Assembly (NCBI RefSeq): GCF_900110275.1
Contig: NZ_FODC01000006.1
Span: 186,001-250,000, forward strand
Length of the DNA stretch: 64,000 nt
Direction: 5' to 3'
Source: Duganella sp. CF517
GTDB lineage: Bacteria > Pseudomonadota > Gammaproteobacteria > Burkholderiales > Burkholderiaceae_D
Below the pieces are notes generated by a model that did no database searches, was not told where the DNA came from, and was given only the letters and a program-made list of their open reading frames with translations. Below, one piece after another: positions 11,025 through 20,359 of this stretch (the first letter of the stretch is position 1; every line of letters starts with the position of its first letter). A program made the translations under genes and the position numbers.

Positions 11025-13537
11025 CACATTTCCCTTTTTTCGCGGACACGCCCGCGCCCGCGCAACCGCAGCGCGTTGAGCACCACCACGGCCGAACTGG
11101 CCGCCATGCCGACGCCGGACAGCCACGGATTGAGCAGGCCGAGCGCGGCCGCCGGGATCGCCAGCAGGTTGTACAGGCTGGCCCAGGCCAGGTTCTGGCG
11201 GATCACGGTCATGGTCCGGCGCGCCACGCGCGCGCTGTCGGCCACGGCGCCAAGGCGCCCGCCAATCAGCACCGCGTCGGCATGGGCCTGGGCCAGCGCG
11301 GCGCCCTCGCCCATCGCGAACGAGACGTCGGCCGCGCTCAGCACGGCGGCGTCGTTGATGCCGTCGCCGACCATCGCCACCACCGCGCCCTTCATTTGCA
11401 GTTGCCGCACGAACGTCAGTTTTTCCTCCGGCAGATAGCCGCCGACGGTGGTGCCGATGCCGAGCCGGTCGCCGACGCGGCGCGCCAGCACGTCGTGGTC
11501 GCCGCTGAGCAGCACCACCGTTTTGCCGGCGCCTTTGAAGTAATCGATGGTGGCCTGGGCGTCGGGCCGCAGGCCGTCGTGCAGCTGCAGGCAGGCCAGC
11601 CACTGGCCGTCGGCGCCGAGGTAGACCGGCGTGGCGCCGTCGGCGACCACGTGCGGCGGCACCGAGCCGCTGAGTTCGGCCACGTAGCCGGCGTTGCCGA
11701 GGCGGTAGAGGCGGTTGTGCAGCCTGCCTTCGACGCCGCGTCCCGCCGTTTCCGTCAGCGCCGCGGCGTGCCAGTCGGCGCGCGCGCCGCCGCCCGCCTC
11801 GGTGGCGGCGGCGACGATGGCGCGCGCCAGCGGGTGGCCGCTGCCGGCGTCGAGCGCGGCCGCCACCTGCAGGCAAAAGTCGTCGCGCATCGCGCCCAGC
11901 GGCAGCACGGCTTGCAGCACCGGCCGGCCGAAGGTCAAGGTGCCGGTCTTGTCGAACACCACATGGGTGGCGCGGTGCAGCGTTTCCAGGGTTTGCGCGC
12001 CGCTCACCAGCACGCCCTGCGCGAGCAGGCGGTCGGTGGCGGCGGCCAGCGCGGTCGGCGTGGCCAGCGACAGCGCGCACGGGCACGACACCACCAGCAC
12101 GGCGATGGCGATCGGCCAGGCGCGCGCGGCGTCGCCGTCGAGCCAGAACCAGAAGCCGAACGCGGCCAGCGCGAATACCAGCAAGCCGGCGACGAACCAG
12201 GCGGCGACCTTGTCGGCCCACAGCGCGATGCGCGGCTTGTCGCGGCCGGCGCGGGCGATCAGCCTGACCAGGTTCGACAGCGTACTGTCCTGGGCGCGGC
12301 GCGTCACCCTCGCCAGCACCACGGCGCCGGCGTTGATGGCGCCGCCGGGCAGCGCCTCGCCGGTTGCCTTGGCCACCGGCGCGCTCTCGCCGCTGAGCAG
12401 CGACAGGTCGAGCGTGGTGGCGCCGTCGACGATGACGCAGTCGGCGGCCACCGCCTCGCCCGGCTTGATCATGATGATGTGATCCACCAGCAGCGCCGCC
12501 GCCTTGACGAGGGTGGCGTCGCGGCTGGCGGGATAGTCGGCCAGCAAGGTCGCCGACGCCGGCAGCGCGTGCTGCAGGCGTTCGAGCGCGGCGCCGGCCT
12601 TGCGGCGCGCGCGCAGTTCCAGGTGGCGGCTGCACAGCAGCAGGAAGATGAACATCGTCACCGAGTCGAACCAGACGTCGCCGTGGCCGCGCACGGTGGC
12701 GGCCACGCTGGCGCCGAAGGCGGCGGCGATGCCCAGCGCGACCGACACGTCCATGCCGGGCGCGCGGGCTTTGATGCCGGTCCAGGCGCCACGCCAGAAC
12801 GGCTGCGCCGCGTAGCAGATCGCCGGCAGTGTCAGCAGCAGGCTGGCCCAGCGCATCAGCGCGGCCATGCTGTCGTCCAGTGTGCCGTCCTCGGCCAGGT
12901 AGGCCGGCGCCACGTACATCATCACCTGCATCATCGACAGGCCGGCGACGAACAGCTGCCGGCCCAAGGTGCGCGCGGCCTTGCGCTGCTGTTCGCCGTG
13001 GCGGCCGGCGTCGTACGGGTAGGCGCCGTAGCCGATCGTGTGCAGCGCGGTCAGGATGTCGGCCGGCTGGCAGGCGTCCGAACGCCAGCGCACGTAGAGG
13101 CGCTCGGTGGCGACGTTGAGCTGGGCGCTGTCGACCCCGGGCAGGCGCGCCAGCCGGCTTTCGATCAGCCACACGCAGGCGGCGCAGCGGATGCCTTCGA
13201 CCGACAACGTGGTTTCGCGGCTGTCCGCGTCGAGCGCGAAGCGCGGATCGGCGTTGTCGTACAGTTGCAGTTCCGGCGGCAGCAGTTGCGCGCCCTCGGC
13301 GGTGGCGGCGAAGGCAGCGCGGTCGCGGTAATAGGATTGCTGGCCCAGGTCGACGATCGCCTGCGCCACCGCCGCGCAGCCGGGGCAGCACATGGCGCGC
13401 TCGGTGTCGTCGATGCGCACGGTCCAGGCGCCCGGGGCCGTGGCCGGCACGGGCAGGCCGCAGTGGTAGCAGGCGGCCGGGCCGCCGCTTGTCCGCAACG
13501 TGGCCGCCGGCGGGTTCAGGGGTGTGGTGTCAAGCAT
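11024..13537 (-). CDS. ccoI: Copper-exporting P-type ATPase for cbb3 oxidase (CcoI/FixI)
   Basis: An 837-residue P1B-type ATPase. N-terminal Cys-rich region CYHCGLP and MCCPGCAAVA, then an HMA domain with GIRCAACVW, eight predicted helices, the ion-binding VSCPCALSLATPTA, phosphorylation motif DKTGTLTF and hinge GDGINDAAVL. FixI/CcoI exports copper to the periplasm to load the CuB centre of CcoN, not for copper detoxification. It overlaps the end of the upstream SafE-type gene by 22 bases and ccoS by one, so it belongs to the aer-hemN-safE-ccoI-ccoS run. The start MLDTTPLNPP at 13537 removes a long upstream extension that belongs to another frame of that gene. Confidence 0.96.
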   Translation of the reverse strand: MLDTTPLNPPAATLRTSGGPAACYHCGLPVPATAPGAWTVRIDDTERAMCCPGCAAVAQAIVDLGQQSYYRDRAAFAATAEGAQLLPPELQLYDNADPRFALDADSRETTLSVEGIRCAACVWLIESRLARLPGVDSAQLNVATERLYVRWRSDACQPADILTALHTIGYGAYPYDAGRHGEQQRKAARTLGRQLFVAGLSMMQVMMYVAPAYLAEDGTLDDSMAALMRWASLLLTLPAICYAAQPFWRGAWTGIKARAPGMDVSVALGIAAAFGASVAATVRGHGDVWFDSVTMFIFLLLCSRHLELRARRKAGAALERLQHALPASATLLADYPASRDATLVKAAALLVDHIIMIKPGEAVAADCVIVDGATTLDLSLLSGESAPVAKATGEALPGGAINAGAVVLARVTRRAQDSTLSNLVRLIARAGRDKPRIALWADKVAAWFVAGLLVFALAAFGFWFWLDGDAARAWPIAIAVLVVSCPCALSLATPTALAAATDRLLAQGVLVSGAQTLETLHRATHVVFDKTGTLTFGRPVLQAVLPLGAMRDDFCLQVAAALDAGSGHPLARAIVAAATEAGGGARADWHAAALTETAGRGVEGRLHNRLYRLGNAGYVAELSGSVPPHVVADGATPVYLGADGQWLACLQLHDGLRPDAQATIDYFKGAGKTVVLLSGDHDVLARRVGDRLGIGTTVGGYLPEEKLTFVRQLQMKGAVVAMVGDGINDAAVLSAADVSFAMGEGAALAQAHADAVLIGGRLGAVADSARVARRTMTVIRQNLAWASLYNLLAIPAAALGLLNPWLSGVGMAASSAVVVLNALRLRGRGRVREKREM

Positions 13538-14364
13538 AGGATATCCATCCACGCGGGCGTCACGGCGTGGCCGCCGACGACGCCGGCGGCGCGCGCGATG
13601 CCGAGCAGGCCGAAGGCGAGCACCAGCAGCCCGCAGGCGATGCGCACCTTGCGTTGTTGCAGGGCGTTGCGCAGCCGCGCGCCCAACAGGCCGAGACCGG
13701 TCAGCATCGGCAGGGTGCCGAGGCCGAAGGCCAGCATCACGAGGGCGCCGCCGAGCGCGCTGCCGCTGAGCATGGCGGTCAGCAGCACGCTGTAGACCAT
13801 GCCGCACGGCAGCCAGCCCCACAGCGCGCCGAGCGCGAACGCCTGGTGCGGGCGGTCGGCGGGCATCAGCGTTTTCATCGCCGGCGCCATCCACGGCTGG
13901 GCGCGCTGCCACAGCACGCGGCCGGCCCGCTCCAGTGTGGCCAGGCCGCGCCAGGCGTTCATCAGATACAGGCCCAGCGCGACGAGCATCAGGTTGGCCA
14001 GCCAGTAGAAACCCAGTTGCAAGCCGGCCAGTTGCGCCAGATCTTGCGCGCCGCCCGCCAGGCCGCCGGCCAGCGCGCCGGCCAGCATGTAGCTGCCGAT
14101 GCGGCCGGCGTTGTAGGCCAGCACGCGCGGCAGCGCGCGCGCCGGCGATGGCGGATGCGCCGGCGGCGCGCCGAACGCCAGCGCGCGGCCGGCAAATCCG
14201 GCGGCGCGCTGGATCGGAATGACGTTGCGCGGCAGCCCGCGCGGGCCGGACTTGCCCGCGCTGGCCGAGATCGCGCCGACGATGCCGCCGCACATGCCGA
14301 CGCAATGGACGCTGCCGGCCAGTCCGACCAGGAATACGGGCAGCAGCTGGTAGCCGGTGATCAT
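13516..14364 (-). CDS. SafE/TauE-type membrane protein of the cbb3 maturation cluster
   Basis: A 282-residue polytopic membrane protein (about six helices) of the sulfite exporter TauE/SafE or DsbD-transmembrane-like family. It starts with GLAGSVHCVGMCGGIVG, whose paired Cys near residues 21-25 are typical, and has WLPCGMVYS in the middle with another conserved Cys. Such proteins regularly sit beside ccoI and ccoS and are thought to act in copper or thiol handling during oxidase assembly; the exact role is not settled. It starts 4 bases after hemN and overlaps ccoI by 22 bases. Confidence 0.9.
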   Translation of the reverse strand: MITGYQLLPVFLVGLAGSVHCVGMCGGIVGAISASAGKSGPRGLPRNVIPIQRAAGFAGRALAFGAPPAHPPSPARALPRVLAYNAGRIGSYMLAGALAGGLAGGAQDLAQLAGLQLGFYWLANLMLVALGLYLMNAWRGLATLERAGRVLWQRAQPWMAPAMKTLMPADRPHQAFALGALWGWLPCGMVYSVLLTAMLSGSALGGALVMLAFGLGTLPMLTGLGLLGARLRNALQQRKVRIACGLLVLAFGLLGIARAAGVVGGHAVTPAWMDILCLTPHP

Positions 14365-14368
14365 GGTG

Positions 14369-15856
14369 TCAAATGGTCTTGGAGTAGCGCAGCGGCTGCG
14401 TCGTGTCGGCGCGCGCCAACGTCAGATGGCGGTCGAACACCATGCAGATATTGCGGATCAGTAGCCTGCCTTTGGGCGTGACGCTGATCCAGTGGGCGTC
14501 GACGGTCAGCAGGCCGTCGTCCTCGAAGGCTTTCAACTTCTCCAGCTCGTCGGCGAAGTACAGCGGGAAGCGGATCGGATAGGCCTGCTCCAGCGACGAG
14601 ATCGACAACTCGAAATTGCACATCAGCTTTTGGATGACGATGCGGCGCAGCAGGTCGTCGGTGTCGAGCTTGATGCCGCGCGTGATCGGCAGCACGCCGC
14701 CGTCGAGCTTTTCGTAGTAGGCGTCGAGCGTCTTCTCGTTCTGGCTGTAGGTGGCGCCGACGGCGCTGATGGCCGACACGCCGCAGGCGATCAAATCGGT
14801 CTCGGCGCGGGTCGAATAGCCCTGGAAGTTGCGCTGCAGCCGACCCTGGCGCTGGGCCACGGCCAGTTCGTCGTCCGGCTTGGCGAAGTGGTCCATGCCG
14901 ATGTAGACGTAGCCGGCCGCGCACAGGCGCTCGATGCACAAGGCCAGCAAGTCGAGCTTGACGGCGGCGCTGGGCAGGTCGGCGTCGAGGATGCGCCGCT
15001 GCGGCTTGAACAGGTGCGGCAGGTGCGCGTAGTTGTACAGCGCGATGCGGTCCGGGCTGGCGGCGATCACCTTTTCCATCGTGCGTTCCATGCTGGCGAT
15101 GGTTTGCTTCGGCAGGCCGTAGATCAGGTCGATGCTGACCGAGCGGAAACCGGCGTCGCGGGCGGCGTCGATGACGGCGCGCGTCTCCGCCTCCGGCTGG
15201 ATGCGGTTGACGGCCTTCTGCACGTCGGCGTCGAAATCCTGCACGCCCAGGCTGATGCGGTTGAAGCCCTGCGCGCGCAGGCTGTGCACGCGCTCGACGC
15301 TGACGGTGCGCGGATCGATCTCGATCGAGTACTCGCCCTGCGCGTCGGGCGCGAAATCGAAGTTGGCGCGCAGGTGCGCCATCAGGTCGCCCATCTGGCG
15401 GTCGCTCAGGTAGGTCGGCGTGCCGCCGCCGAAGTGCAGCTGCTCGAGCTGGCCGATGCCGGCGAACAGGCGGCCCTGCATGTCGAGCTCCTGTTTCAGG
15501 TAGCCGAGATAGGTGGCGGCCTTGCCGTGGTCCTTGGTGACGATCTTGTTGCAGCCGCAGTAGTAGCAGACGGTGTCGCAAAACGGAATGTGGATGTACA
15601 GCGACAGCGGCCGCTGGCTGCGGCGCATGCGCAGGCCGGCCACCGCTTCGAGGAACTGGCCGTAGCCGAATTCCGGCGTGAAGCGGTCGGCGGTCGGGTA
15701 CGAGGTGTAGCGCGGCCCCGACTGGCTCAGCTTGCCGATGATGGCGGCGTCGAATTCGACGGCGGGAAAGGCGGCGCCGACGCCGGCGTGGCTGGGGCCG
15801 GCGCTGTGCGTCGGGCCTTGACTCGGACTGCGGGGGGCACTTGGGCTGGTATGCAT
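14369..15856 (-). CDS. hemN: Oxygen-independent coproporphyrinogen III dehydrogenase
   Basis: A 495-residue radical-SAM enzyme that converts coproporphyrinogen III to protoporphyrinogen IX without O2, feeding haem b and c synthesis at low oxygen. The cluster ligands are Cys93, Cys97 and Cys100 in FCDTVCYYCGC, with GGGTPT further on. The first 30 residues form a Ser/Pro/Ala-rich extension absent from short HemN proteins. The ATG at 15856 lies 14 bases after the aer stop, with only a weak ribosome site, so coupling to aer is likely. The FNR box at 17595 probably controls it, matching the known FNR/Anr control of hemN in other proteobacteria. Confidence 0.96.
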   Translation of the reverse strand: MHTSPSAPRSPSQGPTHSAGPSHAGVGAAFPAVEFDAAIIGKLSQSGPRYTSYPTADRFTPEFGYGQFLEAVAGLRMRRSQRPLSLYIHIPFCDTVCYYCGCNKIVTKDHGKAATYLGYLKQELDMQGRLFAGIGQLEQLHFGGGTPTYLSDRQMGDLMAHLRANFDFAPDAQGEYSIEIDPRTVSVERVHSLRAQGFNRISLGVQDFDADVQKAVNRIQPEAETRAVIDAARDAGFRSVSIDLIYGLPKQTIASMERTMEKVIAASPDRIALYNYAHLPHLFKPQRRILDADLPSAAVKLDLLALCIERLCAAGYVYIGMDHFAKPDDELAVAQRQGRLQRNFQGYSTRAETDLIACGVSAISAVGATYSQNEKTLDAYYEKLDGGVLPITRGIKLDTDDLLRRIVIQKLMCNFELSISSLEQAYPIRFPLYFADELEKLKAFEDDGLLTVDAHWISVTPKGRLLIRNICMVFDRHLTLARADTTQPLRYSKTI

Positions 15857-15870
15857 GATCAAGACCGTTC

Positions 15871-17520
15871 TCAGGCGGCCAGGCGCGCGGCCGGCGGCGA
15901 TTTGCGAACCGCGCGCGGGGTTGGCCGGGCCGGCGTGGCGCGGCCGAACTTGAACAGGCTGACCGCCTGCGTCAGGCCGCCCGCCTCCAGCGCCAGGCTG
16001 GCGGTGGCGGCGGCGGCCTCCTCGACCAGCGCGGCGTTCTGCTGCGTGACCTGGTCCATGTGGGCGATGGCCGAGTTGACCTGGTCGACGCCGATGCTCT
16101 GCTCGCGCGAGGCGACCGAGATTTCCTCCATGATGGCCGTCACCTGCCGCACCGAGGCCACCACCTCCTTCATGGTGGCGCCGGCGCGGTCGACCTGCGC
16201 CATGCCGGCGCTGACCTTGCCGACCGAGACGTCGATCAGGTTCTTGATGTCCTTGGCGGCGGTGGCGCTGCGCTGGGCCAGGTTGCGCACCTCGCCGGCG
16301 ACGACCGCGAAGCCGCGTCCCTGCTCGCCGGCCCGGGCCGCCTCGACGGCGGCGTTGAGCGCCAGGATGTTGGTCTGGAAGGCGATGCCCTCGATCAGGC
16401 CGATGATGTCGACGATCTTGCGCGACGAGCTGTTGATTTCGTCCATCGTGGCGATGACGTCGGCCACGATGGCGCCGCCCTGCACCGCCACCGTCGAGGC
16501 GTTTTGCGCCAGCGCGTTGGCCTGGGCCGAGTTGTCGGCGTTTTGCTTGACGGTCGACGAGAATTGTTCGACGCTCGACGCCGTCTCCTCCAGGCTGGCG
16601 GCCTGGGCCTCGGTGCGGCCGGACAGGTCGGCGTTGCCGGCGGCGATCTGGCGCGTGGCCACGGCCATCGTCTCGACATTGACGCGGACGTCGCGGATGG
16701 TGGCGATCAGGTTGCTGTTCATTTGCTGCAGCGCGCGCAGCAGCTGGCCCACCTCGTCGGTCGCCTCGGTGTCGAAGCTGCCCGACAGGTCGCCGGCGGC
16801 GATGGCGCGGGCGCCGTGCAGCGCGCGGTCCAGCGGTTGCAGCACCGACACGCGCAACGTGTACCACAGGAACACGTTGATCAGCAGGCCGACGAAGGTG
16901 GCGCCGAAGATGGCGTAGCTGTGGCCGCCGCCGCCGCTCATCAGCGCGGCCGCGCAGACGATCACCTGCAACACGTTGACCACGCTGGTGGCCAGCCACA
17001 CGCGCATCGCCAGCGAGACGTGGCTCAGGCGCGCGACCAGGTTGCCGACGCCGGGACGGATCACCTGGCCGTTCTTGATGCGGATGCCATGGCCTTGCTT
17101 GGCCAGCATGGCGCGGTAGGCTTCCTCCGCCCGGGCGATCTGCTCGCGCCCGGCCTTGACGCGCACCGACATGTAGCCGATGGTCTTGCCGTTTTCGCGG
17201 ATCGGGGTGATGTTGGCGCGCACCCAGTAGTGGTCGCCGTTCTTGCAGCGGTTCTTGACGATGCCGGTCCACGGCGTGCCGGACTGGATCGAGGCCCACA
17301 GGTCGGCGAACGCCTCGGCCGGCATGTCCGGATGGCGCAGGATGTTTTGCGGCGCGCCCAGCAGCTCGGCTTCCTGGTAGCCGCTGATCTGCGTGAAATA
17401 GGGGTTTACATAGGTAATGTTGCCCTGTAAATCAGTTTTCGACACGATGGCCTGATCGTCCAGGACGTCCACTTCGCGGTTGCTGACGGCTGGCTTATTG
17501 CGGGGTTGATTGTTGCGCAT
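15871..17520 (-). CDS. aer: Aer-like PAS chemoreceptor (energy taxis)
   Basis: A 549-residue methyl-accepting chemotaxis protein. The N-terminal PAS domain (about 10-120) has the Aer signature region DLQGNITYVNPYFTQISGY and RHPDMP, and likely binds FAD. A short hydrophobic membrane segment (about 165-205) is followed by HAMP and a long signalling coiled coil, with the hairpin tip EIVDIIGLIEGIAFQTNILALNAAVEAARAGEQGRGFAVVAGEVR condensed here to its key IAFQTNILALNAAVEAARAG stretch. Aer proteins steer cells by redox state or O2. The start at 17520 (MRNNQP) has GGAG upstream. Transcription from the FNR box at 17595-17608 would begin near 17560. Confidence 0.93.
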   Translation of the reverse strand: MRNNQPRNKPAVSNREVDVLDDQAIVSKTDLQGNITYVNPYFTQISGYQEAELLGAPQNILRHPDMPAEAFADLWASIQSGTPWTGIVKNRCKNGDHYWVRANITPIRENGKTIGYMSVRVKAGREQIARAEEAYRAMLAKQGHGIRIKNGQVIRPGVGNLVARLSHVSLAMRVWLATSVVNVLQVIVCAAALMSGGGGHSYAIFGATFVGLLINVFLWYTLRVSVLQPLDRALHGARAIAAGDLSGSFDTEATDEVGQLLRALQQMNSNLIATIRDVRVNVETMAVATRQIAAGNADLSGRTEAQAASLEETASSVEQFSSTVKQNADNSAQANALAQNASTVAVQGGAIVADVIATMDEINSSSRKIVDIIGLIEGIAFQTNILALNAAVEAARAGEQGRGFAVVAGEVRNLAQRSATAAKDIKNLIDVSVGKVSAGMAQVDRAGATMKEVVASVRQVTAIMEEISVASREQSIGVDQVNSAIAHMDQVTQQNAALVEEAAAATASLALEAGGLTQAVSLFKFGRATPARPTPRAVRKSPPAARLAA

Positions 17521-17594
17521 CACATGGCTCCGGCTGAATTGTTGCTCTATCACAATAGATGCAGCCAGTGTACGGAGTGCGAACGTAAATTTTA

Positions 17595-17608
17595 TTGATG
17601 TAGATCAA
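17595..17608 (-). promoter_or_regulatory. FNR box and class II promoter of aer-hemN
   Basis: TTGATGTAGATCAA matches the FNR consensus perfectly. TACACT on the minus strand at 17567-17572 is placed as the -10 box for an FNR site centred at -41.5, giving a start near 17560 and a 40-base leader to the aer ATG. The box and the next 12 bases (to 17620) are nearly the same as at the ccoN promoter (10829-10854). Confidence 0.87.
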
Positions 17609-17645
17609 AATTCTCCGGATTGCCCATCGTGGTGTCGCCGCCGGG

Positions 17646-19781
17646 CTATCCCGTATGTAACGGGCGCAGCTGGCCGACCGCGTAGCCCTGCGCGTAGTCC
17701 ACGCCCAGTTCGCGCACCACCGCCAGCGTCTCGTCGTCCTCCACATACTCGGCCACGGTGCAGATGCCCATCACGTGGCCGACCTCGTTGATCGCCTTGA
17801 CCATCGCGCGGTTGACGGCGTTGTTGGCGATGTCGCGGATGAACACGCCGTCGATCTTGAGGAAGTCGACCGGCAGCGCCTTCAGGTAGGCGAACGACGA
17901 CAGGCCGCTGCCGAAGTCGTCGAGCGCGAAGCGGCAGCCGAGCGCCTTGAGCCGGGTCATGAAATCCTGCGCCTTGACCAGGTTGGCGATGACGGCCGTC
18001 TCGGTGATCTCGAAGCAGATTTTCCCGGGGTCGACGTTGTGCTCGGCGAATTGCTCGATGATGTAGTCGTGCAACCCCTCGTCGCCCAGCGACGTGCCCG
18101 ACAGGTTGATCGAATACTGGCCGGAATACGGGGCCGGGGCCGGCGCCGGCTGCCGCGCGCCGTCCGCGTCCGCTTCCGTGCCGGCGTCCGCCGCCCCCTT
18201 GCCCTCGCGCACGCTGCGCACGTGGCGGCACACGGCGCGGATCACCCAGCGGTCGATCGCGGCCATCATGTCGTAGCGTTCGGCGGCCGGAATGAAGGCG
18301 CCGGGCAGTATCAATTCGCCGAGGTCGGACTGGATGCGGATCAGCACTTCGTCGTGCACTTCGCCGCGCGGCCCGAGGCCGACGATGGGCTGGGCGTACA
18401 GCCGGAAATACTGGTGCTCGAACGCCTCGTTCAGGCGCGACACCCATTGCATCTCGCCCTGGCGGCGCGCCAGGCGCAGGTCCGATTCCTGGTACATGTG
18501 GACGCGGTTGCGGCCGCGCTCCTTGGCCAGGTAGCAGGCCTGGTCGGCGGCGATCAGCAGCTCGGTCATCGACTTGCTGTGGCGGTTGATCTCGACCACG
18601 CCGATGCTCACGCCCAGCTCGAACGTGCGGCTGTCCCACACGAAGCGGAAATTCTTGACCGACTGGCGGATGCCGTCGGCCACCAGCAGCGCCTGGTCCG
18701 GCGGGCAGTGCGGCAGCAGCACGCCCAGCTCGTCGCCGCCGAGGCGGGCCAGGATGTCGCTGTCGCGCATTTCGGTCTGCAGCATCTTGGCCAGCAGTTG
18801 CAGCAGCAGGTCGCCGGCGCTGTGGCCGCAGGTGTCGTTGACGATCTTGAACTGGTCGAGGTCCATGTACAGCAGCGCGTGCACGTGGTCCTCCTGCTTG
18901 GCGCTGTGCAGCGCGTGGGCGATCTGCGCCTCGAACTCGCGCCGGTTGATCAGCCCGGTGAGCATGTCGTGGCTGGCGTTCCAGGACAGCTGCTTGCTCA
19001 GCTTGCGCTCGTGGCTGACGTCGCGGAACACCACCACCGCGCCCAGCAGCTCGCCGGTGTCGGACCAGATCGGCGCGGCCGATTCCTCGACGGCGATGCG
19101 GCGCCCCTCGCGCGTGACCAGTTGGTTTTGCGACGGCATGTTGATGGTCTGGCGCAGCCGCAGGCATTGCAGCGCCGCGTGCTCGGCCAGCGGCGCGCCG
19201 TCGTCGTCGATCAGCGGCAGCGTGGTAGCGATGTCCAGGCCGTGCGCCTCGTCGTTGCCCCAGCCGGTCAGCTGCTCGGCGATGCGGTTCAGGTATTGGG
19301 TTTTGCCGTGTTCGTCGGTGGTGATGACGCCCTCGCCGATCGAGCGCAGCGTGACGGCGGCCTGCTCGCGCTCGCGCGCGGCGCTCTGTTCGATCCGCTT
19401 GCGTTCGGTGATGTCCCAGACGATGCCGAGCGTGCCGGTGGGCTGGCCGCCGTCGTCGTAAAACACGTGGGCCTTGGCGGCCAGCCAGTGGTGGCTGCCG
19501 TCCCGCCAGACGACGCGGTATTGGACGTCATAGCCGGAGCCGCAATCGACCGCCTCCTGCATGGTGTTGAGCAGGCGGTCGCGGTCCTCGTGGTAGACGA
19601 ATTGCAGGAATTGCGCGAACGGCTGGGCCAGATCGCCGGGAGGCAATCCCAGCAACCCCGTGCCCCAGCCGACCCAGTGGACGACGCTGCTGATCACCGT
19701 GCCATCGGTGAGGTGCGAATCCCAGATGGCCATGCGCGCGGCGTCTAGCGCCATGCGCAAATGGCGCTGAATGATATCCAT
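17646..19781 (-). CDS. PAS-GGDEF-EAL cyclic-di-GMP protein
   Basis: A 711-residue cytoplasmic protein without membrane helices. Two PAS domains (about 5-130 and 140-260) precede a GGDEF domain with MDLDQFKIVND and LARLGGDELG, and an EAL domain with DEVLIRIQ, FEITETA, ALDDFGSG and LKIDGVFI. The active-site motifs are near-consensus (GGDEL and EVL), so both diguanylate cyclase and phosphodiesterase activity are possible. The EAL domain contains a low-complexity Ala/Asp/Pro insertion of about 30 residues (near GTEADADGARQPAPAPAP). It lies just upstream of the aer promoter on the same strand; a link to motility or surface life is an inference. Confidence 0.92.
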   Translation of the reverse strand: MDIIQRHLRMALDAARMAIWDSHLTDGTVISSVVHWVGWGTGLLGLPPGDLAQPFAQFLQFVYHEDRDRLLNTMQEAVDCGSGYDVQYRVVWRDGSHHWLAAKAHVFYDDGGQPTGTLGIVWDITERKRIEQSAAREREQAAVTLRSIGEGVITTDEHGKTQYLNRIAEQLTGWGNDEAHGLDIATTLPLIDDDGAPLAEHAALQCLRLRQTINMPSQNQLVTREGRRIAVEESAAPIWSDTGELLGAVVVFRDVSHERKLSKQLSWNASHDMLTGLINRREFEAQIAHALHSAKQEDHVHALLYMDLDQFKIVNDTCGHSAGDLLLQLLAKMLQTEMRDSDILARLGGDELGVLLPHCPPDQALLVADGIRQSVKNFRFVWDSRTFELGVSIGVVEINRHSKSMTELLIAADQACYLAKERGRNRVHMYQESDLRLARRQGEMQWVSRLNEAFEHQYFRLYAQPIVGLGPRGEVHDEVLIRIQSDLGELILPGAFIPAAERYDMMAAIDRWVIRAVCRHVRSVREGKGAADAGTEADADGARQPAPAPAPYSGQYSINLSGTSLGDEGLHDYIIEQFAEHNVDPGKICFEITETAVIANLVKAQDFMTRLKALGCRFALDDFGSGLSSFAYLKALPVDFLKIDGVFIRDIANNAVNRAMVKAINEVGHVMGICTVAEYVEDDETLAVVRELGVDYAQGYAVGQLRPLHTG

Positions 19782-19862
19782 ACTTCGTTCGCTCCAAAAG
19801 CCAGGCTTACAGCCGTTGGAGCGAGCGCGAACAAAAAAGTTCCGCGAGAAGCGGCGGTAAAA

Positions 19863-20291
19863 TTATTTGGCGTCGACCGGGCCGGCCGTCTGTGGTTTGA
19901 CGGCGCCGAGGTCGCGCACGTTTTTTTGCACCGCCACCGCGCCAAACAGGCTCAGCAAGAAGGCCATCGCGTAAAAGCCCTTTTCGCTCAGCGTCAAGGT
20001 CGCGTTGATCAGGCCGACGGTCAGCAGCAGCAACGTCAGCATCAGCGACAGCCAGCACAGGCCGAAGTACAGGCCGCTGACGGGCGTGCCCTCGGCGCGG
20101 TCGCGCACCGATTTCTGCAGCGAGACGGCGGCGAACAGGCCATACATCAAAATGGTGAAGTAATAGCCCTTTTCGTTGAGGGCCATGGCGGCGTTCCACA
20201 GGCCGATCATGAAAGCGCAGGCGCCGGCCAGCAGCGCGATCCAGGAGGCGGCGACGAAGGCGGGGGTGGGACCGAGTGGGGGTTGGGCCAT
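19863..20291 (-). CDS. yiaA: YiaA/YiaB two-helix-domain inner membrane protein
   Basis: A 142-residue protein with four hydrophobic helices arranged as two similar halves: AFMIGLWNAAMALNEKGYYF in the first and LTVGLINATLTLSEKGFYAM in the second. This internal duplication is characteristic of the YiaAB two-helix domain. Function is not established in any organism I know of. It stands alone between the GGDEF/EAL gene and the DUF808 gene on the same strand. Confidence 0.85.
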   Translation of the reverse strand: MAQPPLGPTPAFVAASWIALLAGACAFMIGLWNAAMALNEKGYYFTILMYGLFAAVSLQKSVRDRAEGTPVSGLYFGLCWLSLMLTLLLLTVGLINATLTLSEKGFYAMAFLLSLFGAVAVQKNVRDLGAVKPQTAGPVDAK

Positions 20292-20359
20292 GGGGACTCC
20301 TTGCGGGTTGGGGAAGGCGGCGCCGGGATGGCGCGCGCCTTGCCATCAAACCAGAAGAG

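Noticed and set aside
11282..13795. An 837-residue plus-strand open frame
   Set aside because: It is antisense to ccoI, which has all P-type ATPase motifs; the opposite frame is low-complexity and family-free.
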